From an uncultured Geobacter sp. (GTDB lineage: Bacteria > Desulfobacterota > Desulfuromonadia > Geobacterales > CAIOGM01), in assembly GCA_903902855.1 (NCBI GenBank), contig CAIUWK010000010.1:1-64000 (forward strand): DNA of 64,000 bases, in the 5' to 3' direction. This document shows positions 45,457 to 53,500 of this stretch, piece by piece. Under the pieces are notes generated by a model. The model saw only the letters and a list, made by a program, of their open reading frames with translations, searched no databases and was not told the DNA's origin. The position numbers were made by a program, and so were the translations under genes. Position 1 is the stretch's first letter. Each line of letters opens with the position of its first letter.

Positions 45457-47343
45457 TCACGGTTTCATCTCCCTACGGAGAAGCTTCTCCGCGTTAGCCC
45501 GGGCAGGGTCGTTGGCCGGAAGCTTCAGGAGCAGCTCTTGCAGCGACTTGATCCCGGCGGCTCTCTCTCCGATACGGAGGTTGAGCTTGGCAAGCCGGTA
45601 GAGGGTATGAGGGTCCTTTTCCAGTTCGTAGAGCTTTCGGGTATACTCCAGCACGAGCCGCTGATACCGGTCACGTTCCGCCGGTTGGGCCTCACTCGCC
45701 TTGCCTTCATAGAAACCGATGAGGGCATTGAGAACCGCCGGTTTCTGACCGCGGCTTTTTTCCAAGGCTGTCAGGTAGAGCTGTTCCACCTCCTGCCGGC
45801 GCCCCTGCTCCTGCATGATGGACGCCATGAACAGGTCATACTGCTCTTCATAGTCAAGGGAATAGAGTCCCTGGGCGATCCGGTACTGCTCTTCGGCCTC
45901 TTTATATCTCTTTTTCTGTATCAACGCCTGCATGTACAGACCATGAGCCGTTTTGAATTCAGGTGATGTATCGACCATATCGGCAAACAACTTGATATTG
46001 TTGCCCCATACCAAAGTCCTCTGAAAGGTCGCCCCGGCCGCAGCCAGAACCACCAGCGTCGTCCCCCACACCAGTATCGTCTTCGTCCCTTTCGCCTCTG
46101 ACGGCAGGAGAGAGCCCAAGACAAGGAGCCAGAAGGGGAGCGCCAGATAGACGTACCGTTCCGCATAGGCGGTCCAGGCAATGGTGCCGAAAGCAAGTGG
46201 GAGCGCCGGGATAATCATGCAGAACCCGCCAAGAAGCAGGCCGGAGAAGAGATTCGGCCGGGCAAGGAGATAGAGACAGAAGACAAGAAGCGACGCCCCG
46301 GCAAGGGAATAGAGCGGGTCTATTTCACGGATCGCCGCATCCAGGGATAACGGCAGGAAAAACTTCTTGAAATAGAACGCTTCAGCCCCCAGGAATACCT
46401 GGAGGGTATACCCCAAATCGTTCTTCATGAGGGTAACGGTCTGGGATATTTTGGAAAGATCCGAGGTGAATGCGCTCCTCCGGATACACCATGAGAGCGC
46501 CACACAGAGGAGACCTGAGCTCCCGAGAATCGCCGCGAACCTCACCCCCCGGTGGGAGTTCTCTCCCTCACGGAAGAGTCCGGAGTTGAACAGACCGAAA
46601 GAAATCAATGAGAGAAAGGCGACCCACCAGAAGTTGGCAAAGGATACGGCGACTGCGGTAGTTACCGTGACACAACAGGTCAGAATGACGGCGTCACGGC
46701 TCTCCATACGCCCCCCCTCCGTCCCCACTCTCATCTCTTCTCGTCCTCCCCAGATGACAAGAAATGCCGCCGGGATGAAGGCCAGGGCGGTTTCCTTGGC
46801 CAAGGCTCCCACCCCCATGAAGAGAAAAGCCGGCAAGAGAAATAGCCACCTCCCCTCCCGCAGATACTTCACCACGAACCAGAAGGCAGTCAGGACAAAA
46901 ACACCGGCAAGGAGATCGGTTCGTCCGGAGATCCAGCAGACAGACTCCGTCGCCAAGGGATGAAGGCCGAACAGGAGAGCCGCCACCAGGGGAAAGAGTG
47001 ACGATCGAGGAGAATCGGCATAAAGGAGACGGGCAACGGCAAAAACAAGGAGCGCATTGAGAAGGTGGAGAAGGATGTTCTCCAGATGCATCATCTCCGG
47101 CTGGGCAAACCAGGCAAAGCGATCGAAGAGAAAGGTTGCCCCGATGAGAGGCCGGTAGTATCCACCACCGGCATGATGGGGAAAAAAGAGCTCCTTGAGA
47201 TTGGCATCCTGAACGTTGAGCAGACAATTGATCATGCTCACATCATCCAGCAGCGATACCTCTCCGAAGACAGCGAAGTAGTAGACGGCAAGGACGGCGC
47301 CACAGATCAGAAGCGCCTGATAGAGAGGTTTCGGTAGCGCCAT
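45457..47343 (-). CDS. TMTC-like membrane glycosyltransferase with C-terminal TPR repeats
   Basis: The 628-residue product has about 11 transmembrane helices over residues 10-430. The signature LHPLATESVCWISGRTDLLA closely follows the HPxxTESVxWxxGRxDLL motif of TMTC and related GT-C O-mannosyltransferases. The loop before it contains DDVSMINCLL, where the acidic pair is usually catalytic. TPR-like helices fill residues about 440-620. Eukaryotic TMTCs O-mannosylate cadherins from dolichyl-phosphate mannose. A protein-glycosylating role here is inference. It starts at the base after the ABC gene's stop. Confidence 0.82.
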   Translation of the reverse strand: MALPKPLYQALLICGAVLAVYYFAVFGEVSLLDDVSMINCLLNVQDANLKELFFPHHAGGGYYRPLIGATFLFDRFAWFAQPEMMHLENILLHLLNALLVFAVARLLYADSPRSSLFPLVAALLFGLHPLATESVCWISGRTDLLAGVFVLTAFWFVVKYLREGRWLFLLPAFLFMGVGALAKETALAFIPAAFLVIWGGREEMRVGTEGGRMESRDAVILTCCVTVTTAVAVSFANFWWVAFLSLISFGLFNSGLFREGENSHRGVRFAAILGSSGLLCVALSWCIRRSAFTSDLSKISQTVTLMKNDLGYTLQVFLGAEAFYFKKFFLPLSLDAAIREIDPLYSLAGASLLVFCLYLLARPNLFSGLLLGGFCMIIPALPLAFGTIAWTAYAERYVYLALPFWLLVLGSLLPSEAKGTKTILVWGTTLVVLAAAGATFQRTLVWGNNIKLFADMVDTSPEFKTAHGLYMQALIQKKRYKEAEEQYRIAQGLYSLDYEEQYDLFMASIMQEQGRRQEVEQLYLTALEKSRGQKPAVLNALIGFYEGKASEAQPAERDRYQRLVLEYTRKLYELEKDPHTLYRLAKLNLRIGERAAGIKSLQELLLKLPANDPARANAEKLLRREMKP

Positions 47344-48207
47344 CTACCCCCCCTTGACGATGTCGAGAAAAAACTGTTCCAGGTTCTTGCGCACCGGTTC
47401 CACCAGGGTAACGGTCTGACCTTCCTCTTTCAGACGAGAGAGGAGATCCGACAGGTGATCCACGGTGACGATCTGCTCTCTTTCGCCTGCAGGAGAACGA
47501 CTGCGAAGGAGATACCCGGTAATCCCCTCGGCCATGATCCGATCCACCCGCTCAACCATCCGGAGTGCGCCGTTGACGATGACCCCCACCCGGTCACAAA
47601 CCGCCTCCACGTCGGCGGTGATATGGGTGCTGAAAAAAACGCATTTCCCCTCTCCCCGCAGTTCACGAATGATCTCCTTCACCAGCGCCCGTCCCAATGG
47701 ATCCAGGCCGCTCATGGGCTCGTCCATGATATAGATATCCGGATCGTGCAGCAGCGCCTGGGCGACTCCCAACCGTTGCACCATCCCCTTGCTGTACCCC
47801 CGGATCGGTCGCGACCGCGCCTCCCAGAGATCCAGCCGCCGCAGCGACTGCTCGCCACGCTCCTTCACCCGTTGCGGCACCATGCCGAAGGCCCTCCCCA
47901 CAAACGTGAGGTACTCTTGGGCGGAAAGGTACTCATAAAAAGCGGGATTTTCCGGAAGGTACCCGACGCTGCGACGCGAGGCAGGATCATGGACATCGAT
48001 CCCGTTCAACCGGACCGTCCCGGCGGTGGGGCGAATGAGCCCCATGAGACTCTTGATGGTGGTGCTTTTCCCGGCGCCGTTGGGGCCAAGGAAACCGAAC
48101 ACCTCCCCTCGCCCCACCTGAAGATCAATCCCCTTCAACGCCTCCACCCGTTGCATCCGCTTGCCGGTGAAACTCTTCTTCAATCCCTGGATATCAATGA
48201 CTTTCAT
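47344..48207 (-). CDS. ABC exporter ATP-binding protein
   Basis: The 287-residue ATPase has Walker A GPNGAGKS, the signature RGYSKGMVQRLG, Walker B IYIMDEPMSGLDP and H loop VFFSTHI, as in ABC-2 type exporters. The start MKVIDIQGLKKSF at 48207 lies one base after the upstream stop. Its permease is encoded at 49063-49860, with a TPR-like protein between them. In G. sulfurreducens an ABC transporter near pilA belongs to the xap extracellular-polysaccharide locus; equivalence is suggested by position only. Confidence 0.9.
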   Translation of the reverse strand: MKVIDIQGLKKSFTGKRMQRVEALKGIDLQVGRGEVFGFLGPNGAGKSTTIKSLMGLIRPTAGTVRLNGIDVHDPASRRSVGYLPENPAFYEYLSAQEYLTFVGRAFGMVPQRVKERGEQSLRRLDLWEARSRPIRGYSKGMVQRLGVAQALLHDPDIYIMDEPMSGLDPLGRALVKEIIRELRGEGKCVFFSTHITADVEAVCDRVGVIVNGALRMVERVDRIMAEGITGYLLRSRSPAGEREQIVTVDHLSDLLSRLKEEGQTVTLVEPVRKNLEQFFLDIVKGG

Positions 48208-48208
48208 A

Positions 48209-49066
48209 TCATGGTTTCCTGGCAGCGCCGAGCGCATGGGTAAACTTGCTGGTGGTGGCAACCTGACCATCCGGTTCCAGATAGAAACGGCCGCCGTAGG
48301 GATCACGTGGTATCGGTGTCAGTGCCCCCCAGCGGATCAACTCTTCCAGCGATTTCGGTGCCCGCCCCTCAGCGGCACGGAACCGGTCACGGGCCTCTTC
48401 CAGGCGACGGACCTCCCGGAACGCCTGAAGCCGGATTCGAAAGCTCCGGCGCACCGCCTCATTGCCTGCCCCTTTTTCCATCATGGTGAGGTAGGCAATG
48501 GCCTGTTCGGTCCGACCCGACTGCCAGAGATAGCGTCCGGCCAGATTAACGAAAAGCTCGGCCCCGGAGAGTTCACCCGCCCTCTTGTAATACTGAGCAG
48601 CCTTAGAATAATCCTTCAAAAAGTAGGCTGAATTGAATCCCGCGAAGAGCGGCAGCATGAAATCCCACTTTCGGTACTTCATGCCGTACTCCAGCATGGC
48701 GTTTGCCGCCTTCACCTCATGAACATCCCAGACCAGAAACGACTGGGCGAAATAATAGGCATCCATATTGTAGGGATCGAGCTTGACCGCGGCAGCCAGA
48801 GTCCCGTACATGCTCTGATAATCGGGAGGAACCTTGAGGGTATTGAACTGGGGTTCGACAATGGCTCCGAAATACATCATCGACTTGAGGATCAGCGCCG
48901 CCGCCGTCACCCCTTTGTGATCCGCCGACACAAACTTCAACACCTGGGGGGTTGGAACGTACCCCATCTTCTCCACAACCGGCCTGGTCCGCTGGTAGTC
49001 GGCAAAAGGAATAATCACCGCCAGATACGCAAGAATCAGGATCAGTGTGAAGGCAAAGGGTTTCAC
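48209..49066 (-). CDS. Membrane-anchored TPR-like protein of the ABC exporter operon
   Basis: The 285-residue product has an N-terminal hydrophobic anchor (FAFTLILILAYLAVIIPFA) followed by helical repeats of TPR type (for example KLDPYNMDAYYFAQSFLVWD and YSKAAQYYKRAGELSGAELF). It ends with a short domain holding WGALTPIPRDPYGGRFYLEP, which resembles the C-terminal part of pseudopilin-like proteins. Translation starts with GTG at 49066, overlapping the permease stop by four bases (GTGA), with AGGGA six bases before. It is probably a scaffold of the transporter. Confidence 0.78.
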   Translation of the reverse strand: MKPFAFTLILILAYLAVIIPFADYQRTRPVVEKMGYVPTPQVLKFVSADHKGVTAAALILKSMMYFGAIVEPQFNTLKVPPDYQSMYGTLAAAVKLDPYNMDAYYFAQSFLVWDVHEVKAANAMLEYGMKYRKWDFMLPLFAGFNSAYFLKDYSKAAQYYKRAGELSGAELFVNLAGRYLWQSGRTEQAIAYLTMMEKGAGNEAVRRSFRIRLQAFREVRRLEEARDRFRAAEGRAPKSLEELIRWGALTPIPRDPYGGRFYLEPDGQVATTSKFTHALGAARKP

Positions 49067-49860
49067 TTCATTTCCCTGCGCTCGTAGATCACCGCAGTCA
49101 GGGCCAGCATTATGGTGGTATAGATGACCCAATAGAGAACCGTGAGCGCCATTCCTCTTCCGGCAATATCCAGCCCATACACCGCCTGAAGCTTGTAGTC
49201 GAAGGCCGCCAGGTTCGGGATGAGATAGTAGAGCAGCGAAGCCGCCTTGACGACCATCCCGGGCAGAACCTTTACCGCCTGGGAGCCCGAATGGAGGTAG
49301 TCATAGACCTCCTGACTGGCGTTTCCCACCAGGTAGACGGAGATGGTCCCGAAGATCGGCAGAAAGAATGAGGTGCTGACGGAGGAGAAGAAAAAGGCTA
49401 CTGACACCAGGAGAAGGTACTTGAGGGTGTCGAACAGAACGGCAATCATCATGTTATCCCATCGAACGGGGCGAGACGGCGGATAGAGCCCTTTGGCCCA
49501 GAGTATCACCAGGAGAGTTATCACCCCAAGAAAAAGCGCAGTGAGACAGAGAAACAGGGCGTTACCCATGAAGCGGCCAAGGATATAGGAGGTCCGGGAA
49601 AGAGGAAGCCCGAGAACCGAAAAGGTATACCGCTTCTCGATATCTTTCCAGAGAGAGGTTCCCCCCAGGAACACCGCTAGAAGGAGCAGGATGAAAGAGA
49701 TGAGGGAGAGAGAGAGGGTTATGGAAAGTTCCGTCACCTGGCGCATGGAGAGAGAACCGATGGTGGGGATGAAGAGAAACAACAACGCCATGACCATGAT
49801 CCCCTGAAAGACCCGGTCACGAAAAATACCTTTGAGGGTAATAAGCAGGATGCTTGTCAT
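49063..49860 (-). CDS. ABC-2 type exporter permease
   Basis: The 265-residue protein has six transmembrane helices, starting MTSILLITLKGIFRDRVFQG, with WKDIEKRYTFSVLGLPLSRT after the second helix. This is the layout of ABC-2 family permeases of the NosY/GldF type. I use the ATG at 49860, ten bases after GGAG; another ATG three codons upstream is too close to that site. It pairs with the ATPase at 47344-48207. The cargo is unknown. Confidence 0.87.
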   Translation of the reverse strand: MTSILLITLKGIFRDRVFQGIMVMALLFLFIPTIGSLSMRQVTELSITLSLSLISFILLLLAVFLGGTSLWKDIEKRYTFSVLGLPLSRTSYILGRFMGNALFLCLTALFLGVITLLVILWAKGLYPPSRPVRWDNMMIAVLFDTLKYLLLVSVAFFFSSVSTSFFLPIFGTISVYLVGNASQEVYDYLHSGSQAVKVLPGMVVKAASLLYYLIPNLAAFDYKLQAVYGLDIAGRGMALTVLYWVIYTTIMLALTAVIYERREMK

Positions 49861-49894
49861 AGCCGTCATTCTCCAAAGATATTATTAGTAATAC

Positions 49895-50494
49895 TCACAA
49901 CCCAAGCATGCGAAGCTGCCATTCTTGGGGGCTCTGCATGAACGCCACTGCAACAATTTCCAGATCTCCCACCTGGATATACACATTGTCAAATCGGGCC
50001 GCGAAGAGAACCTTCTGCAAAGAGCGCACCGTAAAACCGGTCTTATGGGCAAAGAAATCCGTTCCGCTCCGTTCTATCTCACTCCCCAGTCCATAAATCA
50101 CATCACGGACCCTGATGGAACCCGCAGAAGAGTCGTACAGAATGTCGTCAAGGTCCAGCTCCTCTGCCACGACTCTCTTCATCAATGCGCCGAGGTCCGG
50201 CACCCTGATATAAGCAAAACCGTCTTTTTTGAGAACAATTCTGAAACCGGAGAGAACCAGAGGCAGATCGTGCGCGAAAAAATGTTCCAGATTGTGTGAA
50301 CAGTAGATCGAATCATACTGACGAGGTTTCAGTTTGCATATATCACGGGCATCGCACAGGACATCCGGTTTACATCCAGGGTCGATATCAAGCAGATCAT
50401 GCCGCCACCCATCATAACAGGGCGGAATCGGCATCTGCTTATGGTTACCACCCACATTCAAGAAGCTTCGCTTTGATCCATCTTCTGGAACCAT
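49895..50494 (-). CDS. SAM-dependent methyltransferase-like protein
   Basis: The 199-residue product has a class I methyltransferase-like core: SFLNVGGNHKQMPIP in place of the usual motif I, HDLLDIDPGCKPDVLCDARD, and YDSIYCSHNLEHFFAHDLPL. The arrangement LDIDP..CDA..SHNLEHF also occurs in the C-terminal domain of the giant transferase upstream (SHVLEHF). It lies 25 bases after that gene and may share its substrate. A weak ribosome binding site (GGGAG) is about ten bases from the ATG. Confidence 0.78.
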   Translation of the reverse strand: MVPEDGSKRSFLNVGGNHKQMPIPPCYDGWRHDLLDIDPGCKPDVLCDARDICKLKPRQYDSIYCSHNLEHFFAHDLPLVLSGFRIVLKKDGFAYIRVPDLGALMKRVVAEELDLDDILYDSSAGSIRVRDVIYGLGSEIERSGTDFFAHKTGFTVRSLQKVLFAARFDNVYIQVGDLEIVAVAFMQSPQEWQLRMLGL

Positions 50495-50519
50495 AGGAAT
50501 GGTACTCCCGGAAAAGTCT

Positions 50520-53500
50520 CTACCCCTCTGAAGAGGAGGGTTTGCGCCCGACCATGTTCAGACTTATCTTCTCACCCTTGAATTTCATCTCGCTGGTGTC
50601 TTTGAATACATCGAATCCTGGAACCTTTCTTATCTCCCTGAAACCCGCATCTTCCAGAAATTTGCAGAGGATCTCACTGTTAAAACCGACATAATGGTAA
50701 TCGTAGACATCCACATGGCCGCCGAACATCATTTGCATGATAAAAAATCGATCCTGACTGGTGACCTGCTCTTGATCAGCCCATAACCTGACAAAAACAT
50801 CCAGATCAGGCACACTGACGTGCAGAGAGCCTCCCGGCGTGAGAACCCGGAACCATTCCTTCAGAACCGGGAGTAACCGGTACTGGTAATCAAAGTGTTC
50901 GAGAACATGAGAAGCGTACATCTCGGTAAAGGTATTGTCGGCAAATCGGGAGAGGTCTGAGGCGTCTCCCAGATAATCCACGCACTCCGCCGGAACAGCA
51001 TTAAGAATTTCCCACCCCTTTTTCCGTACCGTTCCACCAATGTGCAGCCTTCTCTCCCGAGAAATATCCGGCTCAACGGCAACGGACCTGACTGCGGAAA
51101 CCTCTGCCGATCGGCACCATTTTTTCCACATTTCGCGATAAGCGTTTTCCAGAATTCTACAGAAACCCGGCCCATCGCAGAGTGGCGAGACCGCCATACG
51201 GTCTCTCAGGGTTCCCCTTAGGAATGCCAACCTGTCGTGGTTTTGTGCAAGAGCAACGATCGTTGACACATAGGCATCCATATCCTCGGCAACAAACTCA
51301 TCCAGCCCCACACGCGAGAGAATACTGGCGCCAACCCTTCCGGCATGCCTGTCCCCTCGCAACGCAACAACCGGCACCCCCATCCAGAGCGCCTCGCAGG
51401 TGGTGGTGGTGCCGTTGTACGGAAAAGTGTCGAGAGCAATGTCTATGGCATCGTAAATCTTGAGGTGCTCGGAGTGAGTATCTGTGGATGGTAACAGTTC
51501 GACCCTCTCCTGTTCAACACCGTTATCAACAAACATCCCACGAAAATAATCACGGGTAGCATGATCGTGAAACGAGGAGCGTTTTATGATTATACGAGAA
51601 AGGGGCAGTTCCCGCAGGATGCGGGACCAAACCGCCACGACCTCCGGGGTAACCTTTGCCAGATTGTTGAACGATCCGAAGGTAAGATACCCATTCGTCA
51701 GCGCCGGTAGTGGAGGAATGGCCGGGGAATCGGGAGGAGGGAAAAAACTGAGGAAGCCACCGGGGAGACGGACAAGCTCCTCGGTATGCAGATGGTCTGA
51801 TGCCCCTAGTGGGTCGGCCACCCCGTCGGTAAACCGATACTGAATGCGGGAGAGTCCGGTGCTGTTGGGATAACCCAACCATGAAACCTGGATCGGCGCC
51901 GCTCTGCGAGCAAACACACCCAGTCGATTGTCGCCGGTATGCCCGGAGAGATCCACCAGGATATCGATCCTGTCCTTCCGGATCAACGTCACAACATCTT
52001 CATCACTTATCCCATGTATGGGACGCCACGCATCGCACTGCTCCTTCAAATAACTCGTCAGGTCATCATCCACATTCCGATTCGAATAACAATAGACATC
52101 CATTCGGCTTCGGTCCCGGAAACGAAGGGGATTTACGATGAAATATCCGACCGGATGGTGTCCGAAGTCAGCTGAAACATATCCGATTTTCAACTTTTTG
52201 GTTTCATCCGGACTGACGCGCCATCGTCGGAAGGGCTTACTCTTTTTCTCCTGGCCGGAGCCCCAGGCAAGATGTTCCCTGAAAACATCTTCTACTGAAA
52301 CAAGAGAACTGTAATTAATGGACAAAAGATGTCCGGTGTGAGCGCTCTGCAACTCCGGTTGCTCCGTTGCAGCCCGACGAAACAGTGTGATAGATTCCTC
52401 TGCTCGTCCCATATTACACAGGACACCGGCAAGGTTGGAAACCGCGGTGATGTTTGCCGGATCAAGGTCGATAACCCGTCGATAACTCTCTTCAGCTGCC
52501 GACAAACGATTAACCTTTTTATAGAGTGCGGCAAGATTGAAATGCGCATCCTTGTAGTCAGACTGGGCCTGAACCGCCTTTTCCAAGAGAGCTATCCCGT
52601 TATCTGTTTTCCCTAGTCGGAAAAGTACCATACCGAGACCATGGAGAGCACGGGAATGCTCAGGCTCCCGCATGAGAATGTCTCCATAAACCTCCTTTGC
52701 TTGAGCAAAATGCTTCCTTTCAAACAGTGTCGCAGCGAGATTCAAGGCACCATCAATGGAGCCACTGTCGCTACGTTCAGTTGTGATCAGTTTTTCATGC
52801 CACATTGCACGATATACGGACTCAAGATCCTGCGCAAACTGCGTACCATCGCAAAGTGGTGAGCTTGCCATGCGACTCCGGAGTGATTCCCTGATGTCAG
52901 CAAGGTGCAGGGGTGATTCAGCCAATCGGCGTGCGATCTCCACGTATTCTACCACTGTTTCGGCTATCAACTCTCCCATTCCCACCAGCCTCAGAAAAGA
53001 GGCAGACTGACGACTGATGGGGGTATCCCCACGAAGCGTCACCACCGGTACCCCCATCCAGAGGGCTTCGCAGGTGGTCAACCCGCCGGTAAAGGGAAAG
53101 GTGTCCAGAGCGATATCAACATCACCGTATTCGGTCATCATCAGGAAGTGTGGCGAACTTTCCCGAAACTCTATCCGACTATGGTCGATATCATGTAACG
53201 CAAATACTCTGCGATATTTCCTCCTGACCTGACTGCTTTTGAAGGATTTTCCCTTCAAGATTAACCGTGAACCGGGGACAGCATGGAGAACTCCAGCCCA
53301 CGCCGCCATGACTTCATCGTTTATCTTGACCGGATTATTAAAGCTACCGAAGGTAATGATGCCATTCTCCTGAGCCGGGAGAGATTCAACATCAGGAATA
53401 AACTGAGGGGCAAGGTAGCAGAAACGACTGTTAGGAAGACGGATCACCTGCTCGGAGTAATACCGTTCCTCTCCAGGGAGGGTTGTGTCGCTGTCAGAGA

